Assembly (NCBI RefSeq): GCF_003285545.1
Contig: NZ_QLNV01000009.1
Location: forward strand, 62,001 to 126,000
Origin: Sinomicrobium soli
GTDB lineage: Bacteria; Bacteroidota; Bacteroidia; Flavobacteriales; Flavobacteriaceae
Direction: 5' to 3'
DNA length: 64,000 bases
A model generated the notes under the pieces. It saw only the letters and a list, made by a program, of their open reading frames with translations. It was not told the origin of the DNA and searched no databases. Positions 7,046-15,988 of this stretch are shown piece after piece. How positions within the stretch are numbered: the stretch's first letter is position 1; the number at the start of each line of letters is the position of its first letter. Both the position numbers and the translations under genes were made by a program.

Positions 7046-7108
7046 GATTCAAAGCAATTGCTTCCAATATTTTCTATTTGAAGAATTGCAAATTTATATT
7101 AATCCATA

Positions 7109-7116
7109 CAAATATA
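7109..7116 (-). promoter_or_regulatory. Candidate -7 promoter element for the sigma-dCas12f operon
   Basis: On the minus strand this reads TATATTTG, an exact match to the Bacteroidota TAnnTTTG -7 element. No clear -33 TTG precedes it; the palindrome at 7133-7150 occupies that place instead. It would give a long leader carrying the nested inverted repeats. Confidence 0.4.
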
Positions 7117-7132
7117 GTAAAAAATCATAAAC

Positions 7133-7150
7133 GGTAAGATATATCATACC
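7133..7150. promoter_or_regulatory. Near-perfect palindrome, likely operator
   Basis: GGTAAGATATATCATACC is an 18-bp palindrome with a single mismatched pair. It lies 29 bp before the XRE start and just upstream of the leftward -7 element, where a dimeric HTH repressor could control both directions. XRE autoregulation is the simplest reading. Confidence 0.5.
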
Positions 7151-7179
7151 ATTATTTTTTGAGATAAGTTAGAAATTTA

Positions 7180-7476
7180 ATGATTCCAAATAAAAGAAGA
7201 GTGACTGAAAAGGAAAAACTTGGGAAGTATTTATTAGAACTTAGGGAAAGAATACATAGTAAAGAGTATGATAAAGAACATATTTCTCAACAAGAACTCG
7301 CTGACAGTAATACTGGCTTAACCAAATTCTTCATAGGGACTGTTGAAAGAGGAGAAGCTAACCCTACCTTAGATAAATTGATCCTTTTGGCCAAGGCATT
7401 GGATTTAAAGACAATAACTCTACTTGAGTTAGAAATTAATGTAGATAAGTACATTAAAGAATTAAAGACGAAATAA
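7180..7476 (+). CDS. XRE-family helix-turn-helix regulator
   Basis: 98 aa. The HTH_3 domain covers about residues 13-80: KLGKYLLELRERI, then ISQQELADSNTGLTKFFIGTVERGEANPTLDKLILLAKALDL, with the ERGEANPTLDKLI pattern of Cro/CI-type proteins. The short tail is charged. A palindrome sits 29 bp before the start. The gene is divergent from the sigma-dCas12f operon and 511 bp ahead of the DISARM-like operon, both on the same island, so it could regulate either. Small XRE proteins commonly repress defence operons; a direct link here is inference. Confidence 0.8.
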   Translation: MIPNKRRVTEKEKLGKYLLELRERIHSKEYDKEHISQQELADSNTGLTKFFIGTVERGEANPTLDKLILLAKALDLKTITLLELEINVDKYIKELKTK

Positions 7477-7987
7477 GCTTTGCTCGTTTAGGTAAAGCGA
7501 GACAAGTATCTTCCATAAAACGCGTTTTTACCCCCCCCCAAAAACTATGATCCATAACATTGCCGTGATGATAGTCCTAATTATCATCTTTCTTTGTTGA
7601 TCTTCTCTTTTTAGGTTTTCTGCGGACCGTTTTCCTGCTTCTGTTTTTGTATGGAAGGCGGGTTTTTTGGTATTACGGAAAGTCGTAAATCTATTTTGCG
7701 AATGAATTTATCTTGGTATGATAAAATCCAACACATAAAATAATGAACTGTTACAAGGAATGATGAACATATAAAACGATCATAAACCTCTATAATACTG
7801 GAATGTTTCGGGAATTATGTTTGTTATGGATTAAAGTGATGAATTGCGTATATTTGGATATTGTGCCTCATTGTGGAAAGCCAGCCGCACAAAATGGTAC
7901 ATTTAGGGTTCCCCAACACTGAAAAAACCAAAAATCCATTTCTTACAAACGCACCGAACCTTTAAAAGAAATTGATATTTTTGTTAA
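7477..7987. other. Long AT-rich leader region before the DISARM-like operon
   Basis: No credible gene. It holds an uninterrupted run of nine C (7531-7539), unusual in this AT-rich stretch and prone to slippage. A 17-residue hydrophobic ORF (7547-7600) follows it immediately, probably chance. A plus-strand TATATTTG (7849-7856) with an upstream TTG at 7821-7823 (spacing a little long) is the best promoter for the operon starting at 7988. Confidence 0.5.
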
Positions 7988-10360
7988 ATGAGCAAAACCC
8001 TAACCTATCTAACTGACATATCCTCAAAAGCCAAGGGATACCTTAACAAAGAGTATCACTTGGACAAATTCAATTTCTCTGAATTTGAACTGATAAACTT
8101 TTTCCTGTTAGATACGGCTATTGGAAAAGAAAAAAGCTTACTTCTTAAGACCACGGACAAAAGCCTAAAACACGAAATCTACTTACCAACATTTATTTCA
8201 ATTGCCATTTCTTTGTTTTTCAAAAATTATTGCGATGATATTACGGCCTATAAGAATGGTGACATCTTGCAAAAAAACAGAAAGAGATACGAATATGTGA
8301 GAAAAAACCCAGACGGCACCCATTATCTAAAAAACTCAGAAGGGCATTACCCAAGTGTAAGTACTAAAAGTTTAAAAAAGTACACAAAAACGAATGCTCA
8401 TCTTTCTAACCGAATTGTAAGGACAAACTTAAACCACTACAAGAACTTCTTCAACCAAGTCTTTCCCAATATCGGTCATCAATTACCTTCGGAATTCAAA
8501 TACAAGGCAGTTATAATTCTCGACAAAAAGCAATTTTTGAACGAACTTAAAAACCATACAATCGAGGACATCAATTTGCTAAAAGCAATTCCGTTTCAAT
8601 GGGTAAATAAAAACGGACGGTTTGAAACCTCTCAAATTCCTGTTGACCCTATGATTTACCTTGCCCCGGACTATGAAACGGCCAAGGATTACATCATCGA
8701 TGATAAAACCGATGTTGAAATTGAAACGGTGGTTTTGATGGGCAAAAACAAATATCAGGAAGAAGCATTAATAAAACTAAAAAGAGATTTAAGGAACGAA
8801 AAAGTGCCATTTTCTATCCTTGTTGGAACGGAAGATATTGAAGACGAAAATAATCATTTCCTTAAATGGAAATGGACTACCACAGAAATTGCATCTTTAA
8901 AAGAAACCGAAGAAGCTGAAATTTCAACGATTGAAGTCATCAATGATGACTTCATCAATGAGATTGCCAGTTTCAAGAACTTTCTAAAAGAAATAGAGAA
9001 TGACAAAAGTGTAGGACTTCCAAGTTTTACAGGAATAAAGAAATTGCTTTATTCATTAGTGCTTCCTGATACGAATGGAAGACAAAACAATCAAATTGAG
9101 TATATAAAGTACATCTTAGACAAAAAGTATATCGAGATAATCAAACAAGAATTTTTTAACCAAAACCTCGACCCTACCGAAACTTTACAGACATTTTCTC
9201 ATAGAAAAGAGGAACTTTTTAATTCATTCGAAAACAGAAAACTCGAATCCCTACATAATGCTTTGTTTGACTATATTATAGTCCCTGACCGGTTCGAAGA
9301 TGTTTGGAAAGACGAAACCAACTTTAAGGTCATTGGTTTCAAGAATTTCAAAAAAGGGATTGTCAAACCTAAGTTGAAAAAGAATTTTTTATTGCTTAGC
9401 CCTTTTGTTTATGGGCTTCCTCCTGATGAATTATTATCCATTTTGAGAAATACGTTTCACAAGTTTACCATTTTGGCTTATCCTGAAGAAATTGAAGCTA
9501 TTGAAACACTAAATCAAAGATTTGAACAGGAAGTAGCCTCAGAACTTGGAACCAGAGTCAGGGAACACTTGTGCGGAATAAAATACCCTATAGAAGAACC
9601 AAAAGCAGAACCGGAAAACATTGCCGAACTTATTGGCAGGATAAGCGAAAAAGATCGTTCCCAAGTCAGCAACTACACATACGAAGCTGCTGAATCCGTC
9701 AATTACAAGATTGAGTATTATGACGGAGAGTCTGTGGTTTTTGAGGGAACGAAAACGGTTTTGACAGAAAATAATGGCCATAAAAAAAGAATACGGATTT
9801 GTAATCTTGTGGTCGGGGACGATATAAGGGTTTATGCTAACCCTTCCAAAGAAATCCTGTTTGATACCGCAAGCCAACAGGATGAAAATGGCAGACTGAC
9901 TGAAATTGACAAGCACGTGAAGCTTTGGAAGCAATGTTTGTCAGACCACTTTAAAAACAAGGGGTTCAGCTATACCGAAGAAAGGCTTTTAAATGACTTA
10001 AAAAAAGAGGGGTTGTCCATTAACAGTACTGCGACATTGAAAAATTGGCTCAACCTGGAAAGCCCAGTTAAATTTCCTCAGAGAAAAGAGGATTTATTAG
10101 CCATTGGCAGATGTGTTAAAAATCCGGTTTTAAACCAGCATATAGGCTCAGTTATCAGAAGTAAAGAAACATATAATGGTTTGATGATAGCTTTGGGAAG
10201 AGATTTAAGCGATGAGGTGATGGACTTTATTCTTGAAGGGAATAAAGGGCAAATTTTATCCACCTTTTCAGATGAAGAAATAGAATCTATATCAGACAGA
10301 TCTGCACCATTAAAAACAATTAAAAGCATTCAAATAACCGAAGAAGATGAATCAGAATAA
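7988..10360 (+). CDS. DrmE-like protein of a DISARM-type operon
   Basis: 790 aa with no enzymatic motif that I can name. It has the size and position of DrmE, the class 2 DISARM protein encoded just before drmA, and the C-terminal half has a segment like FTILAYPEEIEAIETLNQRFEQ (about residues 490-511) reminiscent of that family. The N-terminal half is Lys/Asn-rich and helical, with a possible alpha/beta core around 165-270 (YKAVIILDKKQF, VVLMGKNKYQEEA). It overlaps drmA by 14 nt, so the two are coupled. The role of DrmE in phage defence is not known. Assignment rests mainly on context; an unrelated protein that merely occupies this place is possible. Confidence 0.55.
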   Translation: MSKTLTYLTDISSKAKGYLNKEYHLDKFNFSEFELINFFLLDTAIGKEKSLLLKTTDKSLKHEIYLPTFISIAISLFFKNYCDDITAYKNGDILQKNRKRYEYVRKNPDGTHYLKNSEGHYPSVSTKSLKKYTKTNAHLSNRIVRTNLNHYKNFFNQVFPNIGHQLPSEFKYKAVIILDKKQFLNELKNHTIEDINLLKAIPFQWVNKNGRFETSQIPVDPMIYLAPDYETAKDYIIDDKTDVEIETVVLMGKNKYQEEALIKLKRDLRNEKVPFSILVGTEDIEDENNHFLKWKWTTTEIASLKETEEAEISTIEVINDDFINEIASFKNFLKEIENDKSVGLPSFTGIKKLLYSLVLPDTNGRQNNQIEYIKYILDKKYIEIIKQEFFNQNLDPTETLQTFSHRKEELFNSFENRKLESLHNALFDYIIVPDRFEDVWKDETNFKVIGFKNFKKGIVKPKLKKNFLLLSPFVYGLPPDELLSILRNTFHKFTILAYPEEIEAIETLNQRFEQEVASELGTRVREHLCGIKYPIEEPKAEPENIAELIGRISEKDRSQVSNYTYEAAESVNYKIEYYDGESVVFEGTKTVLTENNGHKKRIRICNLVVGDDIRVYANPSKEILFDTASQQDENGRLTEIDKHVKLWKQCLSDHFKNKGFSYTEERLLNDLKKEGLSINSTATLKNWLNLESPVKFPQRKEDLLAIGRCVKNPVLNQHIGSVIRSKETYNGLMIALGRDLSDEVMDFILEGNKGQILSTFSDEEIESISDRSAPLKTIKSIQITEEDESE

Positions 10361-13300
10361 TGCAGACTTTTTGGCACGTGAAAAATTCCAAAATAGGATA
10401 GAAAAAGGAATGATTGGCCCCGGGTCTGACACTTGGGGATTGCCTGATGGCGAAGAAATTATTTCCAACGATACTCCCCTACAACGCTACTTTTCGGGAA
10501 TACTTTTCCCGAATAAAGATACCGTAGCTACACAAGCTGAATTAGACGCAGCAGAATTGCAAAGTGAAACGGAAATAGATGACTATGAGGATGAACAAAA
10601 AACAGAGGATGAAGATAATGGAGACAAGCCCCAATCGAGCAATGAAAACGAATCGGACAAAATAAGCAAGACTAATTTCTTTCCAACTAATATCGGGCTT
10701 TCTGTTTGCGTACCTAAAGACACCAATTCACTTGAAGTAACTTTTTCTTTTGGGCTATACTACCAGCCAAAAAACAAGGACATAAAGATTAAGATTTCGG
10801 AACAGGGATACCGTTCTTTTTTTGATGAAAACATCCCATATCAACTTCCCTTTAAAGACATTCTGAAATACAAAGATGGCTTTATGTTTTTAGAAAGAGA
10901 ACTTGGTGGATTTGCCGGAGGAAAAGGAAAGTCCAGAAGCGGGGAATATTTGGCCTTTGACGAGTATAAAAAGACTACCAATTTAAGAGATTCGTCCGCT
11001 GAGTATTTTGTAGATTTACTCGAAAGAATCATAAACCAAGGGCGGATATGGAAAAGAATCAACTACAGTACTACTCTCGAAGTTCCCGTTCAATCTACTA
11101 AGGAACCTATTCCATTAGTATTAGAATATGACACCCACAAAAACACAAAAGTTGGCTATAATTTACGTGTCATAAATCAAGAGGGTAGGCGGTTTGTGAA
11201 AATCCAATTGGTCAATCTATCCGAAAAACACCCGGCAAATAGGTTTTCAAATAAAAATGAAACACTCAACGTAAAGAGCCTTTTCCAAGCTCAGATAACA
11301 GTTAACTCTACCGATTTTCTTCCCTTTGAAAACAAAAATGCTAAGGCAAAATATTTTGAGGATGATGAAGCCAAAGAATTGGATTTTATTTACCGTTCAG
11401 TAAAAAATTACGCGATCGGGCATAATTGTTCTACAACTTGGGATGGCGTTCAAAGCGTAATAAAAACCACATTCCTTCCCATTCAAGATATAAAAGATGT
11501 TACCAATACTTTCGGAAAAGGAGACAAAAAACTAAATGATACCCTGAACATTCACAATCTCTCGGTTTGGGGGTTTGACCAAAAGACAACTATTGAGCAT
11601 CTCAATTACTTTGTGAATCAATACAGTGATTGGATTGACCAACAAAAGGTGTTGAACAAAAAAGAATCACAAGAAAACCAAGCAATTGGCGGCGGAATCA
11701 TTAAGAGGCAAATAGAAAACCTTAACCGATTAAAATCTAACATCCAATTGTTGACAGATGATGATGCTTTCAGAGCATTCCAACTTGCCAATACAGCAAT
11801 GTTTATCCAGTTAATCACGTCTAATGATACGGATTACGGTAAAACCGAAAAAGAATTGTCAGAAGCACCAACCCAAAACCTCAATGATTTATTCTTTTTC
11901 CAAAATTATGATGCCGAACAAAGAATTTCCGAAGGGAAAATAAAATTTATCCCCGCATACAGACCTTTCCAACTTGCCTTTTTATTATTAAGTATTGATG
12001 GCGTTGTGAACCCTGAAGGCAAGTCGAGAAAAGAAATTGTTGATTTGATTTGGTTTCCTACCGGTGGTGGAAAGACAGAAGCATATTTAGCGGTTACGGC
12101 CCTAACAATTGCCTTTCGGCGACTGAAAAATGAAGAAGGCTATGGAGGAACTTCTGTTATAATGCGATATACATTGAGGTTATTGACCGCCCAACAATTT
12201 GAAAGGGCGTCCCGGTTAATTTCTGCCTTGGAGTTTTTGCGAAAACAGTTTGAGTTTTCAAATGACTTAAAAGACGAACCAATTACTATCGGGTTGTGGG
12301 TTGGAATGGGATCAACCCCAAATAAAGTTGAAGAGGCAAAAAAACAAATCAATGCCATTGAATCAGAGTGTGAGAAGAAAAACGGAAATCCGCAAGGGAA
12401 AAATACCTTTCAGATAAATAGTTGTCCTTGGTGCGGAACCAAATTAATCACAAAAAAACCTGCAAAAAGAAGTGGCGAACTCAAATGGGCACACGGTTTT
12501 TCACATAGTAAGAAGAATGGATTTACAATTTCATGTGTAAATGATTCTTGTGCTTTTTCAGACAAAATCCCCGTACAAGTTGTTGATGAAGAATTGTATG
12601 AAAATCCCCCAACGCTTTTATTTGGGACGGTCGACAAATTTGCAATGCTTGCTTGGCAGGAAAAAGCCCATAATTTTTTCAATTCTTTGGTTAATGACAA
12701 GTTACCCCCTGACTTAATCATACAAGATGAATTACACTTATTGAATGGCCCCCTTGGCTCAATTACCGGCATTTTTGAAAGCGTTATTGAATCCTTGGCA
12801 ACAAAGAATGGGATAGCACCAAAAATAATTGCTTCGACTGCAACCACGCGAAATACGCAACACCAAGTAGAAAAATTGTATGGTAACAGAAGTGTGAATG
12901 TATTTCCACCTTCGGGAATCCATTATAGTGATAGTTTCTTTGCCAGAGAAAGTAACACGAGTAAACGAAGGTACATCGGGTTTCTGCCAACTGGAAAGAC
13001 TTCAACCGACACTCAATTACAGTTGCTTGCGCATCTGCTTGTAGCAAGGTTGGAAGTTTATGCGGGTAGGGAAACCAAAGACACTATCAACAATTATTGG
13101 ACAATTGTATCTTACTACAACAGCTTAAAGGATGTCGGGAAGATTTTCAATAAAGTCGGAGACGAAGTTTCCACCTTTACTTCTACGCTTCAACACCGGT
13201 TATCCAACCTATTTCAAGGTGATTTTCGGGATTATACTTTCAATTATTTTGGGATTCCTAACCGAACTCAAGAACTTACGAGTAGGGTTGAAAGCACCAA

Positions 13301-14024
13301 AATTAAGTCCGTTCTAAGCGAAATTGAAAAGCCGTTTAAAACAGAAAAGATAGACCGAAGTCAAATTGGTAATACGTACATAAATGATGTTGTCGATTTT
13401 GTTTTGGCTACCAATATGATTTCCGTAGGGATTGACATCAGCAAACTCAATGTGATGCTTTTAAATGGAATGCCGAAAAACATAGCGGAATATATTCAGG
13501 CTTCGAGTAGGGTTGGTAGAAGTACGCAAGGCTTGGCCATTTCATTATTAAACCCAAACAGGGCAAGGGAAAAATCATATTTTGAGCATTTCAATAATTT
13601 CCACCAGGCGTTTTACAAAAGTGTCGAGCCATTGAGCATTACACCTTTCACGGAAAATACTATCGAAAAGATGATTACAAGCCTTATGGTGGCTTATGTT
13701 AGGAACAAACTACCGGGTAGGACAGGAGGCAAAGATGTTGTCCACTTTCAGAAAGAAGACATTAATGGTTTAAAATTATTGGTTAAGGAGCGGTTCGGCA
13801 ACCATTCCACCGAAAGCAATTGGTTTGAAAAAAGACTCGATGAACTTGCGTATGATTGGATAGACAGGGTACGGAAATCTGGAGTGAAGGAATATAAACA
13901 GTTACTAAAAAAACCTTCTGAAAAAGACGAAAATCAAGATTGGGTGGTGATGCAATCTATGAGAGAAATAGACAGCAACACTTTTATCAATATCAAAGCA
14001 AATTTTGGAAATGGGAAAATTTAA
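10347..14024 (+). CDS. drmA: DISARM helicase DrmA
   Basis: 1225 aa superfamily 2 helicase. Walker A is WFPTGGGKTEAYL (about residue 570), the DExH-type motif II is QDELHLLNGPLG (about 791-802), motif III is ASTATTR (about 829), and the motif V/VI region SVGIDISKLNVMLLNG...QASSRVGRS spans about 1028-1060. A zinc ribbon is inserted between motifs I and II: CPWCGTK near 693 and CVNDSCAF near 730. The N-terminal 500 residues include an acidic linker (about 65-110) and the PGSDTWGL/YFSGILFP start typical of DrmA. With DrmB it forms the core DISARM complex that binds and unwinds phage DNA. It overlaps the next gene by 20 nt. Confidence 0.88.
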   Translation: MNQNNADFLAREKFQNRIEKGMIGPGSDTWGLPDGEEIISNDTPLQRYFSGILFPNKDTVATQAELDAAELQSETEIDDYEDEQKTEDEDNGDKPQSSNENESDKISKTNFFPTNIGLSVCVPKDTNSLEVTFSFGLYYQPKNKDIKIKISEQGYRSFFDENIPYQLPFKDILKYKDGFMFLERELGGFAGGKGKSRSGEYLAFDEYKKTTNLRDSSAEYFVDLLERIINQGRIWKRINYSTTLEVPVQSTKEPIPLVLEYDTHKNTKVGYNLRVINQEGRRFVKIQLVNLSEKHPANRFSNKNETLNVKSLFQAQITVNSTDFLPFENKNAKAKYFEDDEAKELDFIYRSVKNYAIGHNCSTTWDGVQSVIKTTFLPIQDIKDVTNTFGKGDKKLNDTLNIHNLSVWGFDQKTTIEHLNYFVNQYSDWIDQQKVLNKKESQENQAIGGGIIKRQIENLNRLKSNIQLLTDDDAFRAFQLANTAMFIQLITSNDTDYGKTEKELSEAPTQNLNDLFFFQNYDAEQRISEGKIKFIPAYRPFQLAFLLLSIDGVVNPEGKSRKEIVDLIWFPTGGGKTEAYLAVTALTIAFRRLKNEEGYGGTSVIMRYTLRLLTAQQFERASRLISALEFLRKQFEFSNDLKDEPITIGLWVGMGSTPNKVEEAKKQINAIESECEKKNGNPQGKNTFQINSCPWCGTKLITKKPAKRSGELKWAHGFSHSKKNGFTISCVNDSCAFSDKIPVQVVDEELYENPPTLLFGTVDKFAMLAWQEKAHNFFNSLVNDKLPPDLIIQDELHLLNGPLGSITGIFESVIESLATKNGIAPKIIASTATTRNTQHQVEKLYGNRSVNVFPPSGIHYSDSFFARESNTSKRRYIGFLPTGKTSTDTQLQLLAHLLVARLEVYAGRETKDTINNYWTIVSYYNSLKDVGKIFNKVGDEVSTFTSTLQHRLSNLFQGDFRDYTFNYFGIPNRTQELTSRVESTKIKSVLSEIEKPFKTEKIDRSQIGNTYINDVVDFVLATNMISVGIDISKLNVMLLNGMPKNIAEYIQASSRVGRSTQGLAISLLNPNRAREKSYFEHFNNFHQAFYKSVEPLSITPFTENTIEKMITSLMVAYVRNKLPGRTGGKDVVHFQKEDINGLKLLVKERFGNHSTESNWFEKRLDELAYDWIDRVRKSGVKEYKQLLKKPSEKDENQDWVVMQSMREIDSNTFINIKANFGNGKI

Positions 14025-15963
14025 ATACACCGAAACTCAAACTCGGAAAATCATAAGCTCTTATGGTGGTGTTGAATCTATCATTGAAACACCTAAAGGC
14101 GCTTTGAAAATTGAACTCTTTGAAAAATGGCCATTCTTTAGAGCAATAAAGGAGGGAAAGATTGAGCCTTTGGAATTTAAAGTGAACGATAACCGGCTTC
14201 TGAAAAGGTTGCAAACACAAAAGGGCTTTCCAAAACTCGAAGAATTTCTTAGGGTCCCACCAAATCAGGCACATCCACATAACAAGTCCATTCCGGCTGA
14301 TTTTGATACAGTTGTCAGTTCAGAGTATTTTCCCAAATGGTTTTATTGCAACAATTGCGAAAGATTCAACCATTTAAATAAGTGGTGGGTTGAATGGAAA
14401 AGAATTATCCAAAAACACGGTGGCAAAGCAGAGATGAGCGATTTTATTCCACCGAGATGCCCCTACTGCTACGACAAAGCAAAGAACACTAACAAAGAAA
14501 CCGGGACTCGACAAAGGTTTTTTTATGACTTAGAGCAAGTCAGGTTCATTATGACTGCACCCACCGGAGAGGCACGAGATATCCCGTGGGAACATTGGAA
14601 CAAGGTGGTTAAGAAAACTAAAGAACAAAAAGATGAAGGACAAAACGAAGACAATCTTGTATTTGATTGGGATAACCTATGTTGTGACACCCCGGATTTC
14701 AGGTATTACAAATCCAAAAAATTTTCGGACTTAGCAGGGATTCGCATAGAATGCAGGTCTTGTGGTTCAAGAAAAACCCTTTCCGGTTTGTTTGGCCTGA
14801 GAATTAAAGTTCCGAATAAAGTGGGAATATATTTTAAACCTGTTCTTAGGACAAGTAACAGTTGCTACTACCCGATTTTGGTAAGCAGTATTTATCTTCC
14901 TACCAAAAGGGATATTGATATTGAGGACCAAAAGGCCATAATTGAATGGAAAGAAGAGGGAGAAGATTTAGATTTTATATACAAGGCCCTTCGCAAGAAG
15001 TACGAGAAGGGAAAAATAGAAAAATTCATACAAGGAGAAATAGACGGAAAATTTGAACCAGAAACCGAGTATCGATTAAAAGAGTACAATTTTATAACCG
15101 AACCTAACCGATTAAATTATCCGGGCAAAAACTCTGAGGATAACAATTTAGTTTTTGACAGAATAGCCCTTGAAAACCTAAATAGTTATGGTTTAGTTAA
15201 TTTAACAGCGATTAAAAGGTTAAAAATAGCAACAGTTCAAACCGCTTATACCAGACAAGAGCCTATAGATAGCGACCAATTTTTGAGCGGTGAAACTCTT
15301 GAAGCTAACATACAACCTAAATACACCTCTGAGGACGGAAACCAAACAAAATACTTGCCGGCTATTGAAAGTTTTGGTGAGGGAATTTTTGTTGCTTTTG
15401 ATGATAGAAGAATTAATGAATGGTTGGTAAAATCGTTCAAGAACAAATCTTTTTCAAATAGGGTCAAAACATTATTTGACAACTCAAAAATCAATGAGAT
15501 GTTGAGTGTTCAAAAGAAATTCCAAAGTGAAAGACACTTAGCCCGGTTCGTTTTAGTCCATACATTTTCTCACCTACTAATCAAAGAATTGGAATTTCTG
15601 TGCGGATATCCTGCTACGTCACTGAACGAGCGACTTTTTGTAGATGAACACAATATGCTTGGTGTTTTGATATATACGGTTGCAGGAACAGAAGGAAGTT
15701 ATGGTGGTTTGGTATCGCAATCAACTGAACAGAATTTTACCCGATTATTAAATTCAGCCTTATATCGAGCAACTGATTGTGCATCCGATCCTATCTGTTA
15801 TAATACGGAAGATGGACAGGGCGTAGGTGGTTTAAATATGGCGGCTTGTTATTCCTGTACATTGGTACCGGAAAATGCTTGTGAGGAGTTTAATAGCTTT
15901 TTAGATAGGTCTTTACTTATTGATAGTGAGTATGGGTTCTTCAAAAGCAATATAAATACGTAA
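14005..15963 (+). CDS. drmB: DISARM protein DrmB (DUF1998)
   Basis: 652 aa. The C-terminal DUF1998 domain (about residues 510-635) shows HTFSHLLIKELE, GVLIYTVAGTEGSYGGL and MAACYSCTLVPENACEEFNSFLDRSLL, the signature of DrmB. Several cysteine pairs probably bind zinc: CNNC near 116, CPYC near 152, CRSCGSRKTLSGLF near 252. DrmB is the invariant partner of DrmA and modulates its helicase activity. Its start lies inside the 3' end of drmA and the next gene follows after 25 nt, so one polycistronic message is likely. Confidence 0.87.
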   Translation: MEMGKFKYTETQTRKIISSYGGVESIIETPKGALKIELFEKWPFFRAIKEGKIEPLEFKVNDNRLLKRLQTQKGFPKLEEFLRVPPNQAHPHNKSIPADFDTVVSSEYFPKWFYCNNCERFNHLNKWWVEWKRIIQKHGGKAEMSDFIPPRCPYCYDKAKNTNKETGTRQRFFYDLEQVRFIMTAPTGEARDIPWEHWNKVVKKTKEQKDEGQNEDNLVFDWDNLCCDTPDFRYYKSKKFSDLAGIRIECRSCGSRKTLSGLFGLRIKVPNKVGIYFKPVLRTSNSCYYPILVSSIYLPTKRDIDIEDQKAIIEWKEEGEDLDFIYKALRKKYEKGKIEKFIQGEIDGKFEPETEYRLKEYNFITEPNRLNYPGKNSEDNNLVFDRIALENLNSYGLVNLTAIKRLKIATVQTAYTRQEPIDSDQFLSGETLEANIQPKYTSEDGNQTKYLPAIESFGEGIFVAFDDRRINEWLVKSFKNKSFSNRVKTLFDNSKINEMLSVQKKFQSERHLARFVLVHTFSHLLIKELEFLCGYPATSLNERLFVDEHNMLGVLIYTVAGTEGSYGGLVSQSTEQNFTRLLNSALYRATDCASDPICYNTEDGQGVGGLNMAACYSCTLVPENACEEFNSFLDRSLLIDSEYGFFKSNINT

Positions 15964-15988
15964 TGTAATTTTGTTTAAATAAATACGA

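Larger units (their letters stand above)
6774..7179. other. Divergent regulatory region between sigma factor and XRE gene
   Basis: Roughly 400 bp without a credible gene. It contains the guide-matched site (6966-6981), an inverted degenerate copy of it (6918-6936), three nested inverted repeats (6935-7045), a minus-strand -7 element (7109-7116) and a near-perfect palindrome (7133-7150). This density of structure suggests the control region for both the sigma-dCas12f operon and the XRE gene. Confidence 0.6.

Noticed and set aside
7547-7600. 17-aa hydrophobic ORF as a toxin gene
   Set aside because: Too short, and no ribosome site or antisense RNA could be supported.
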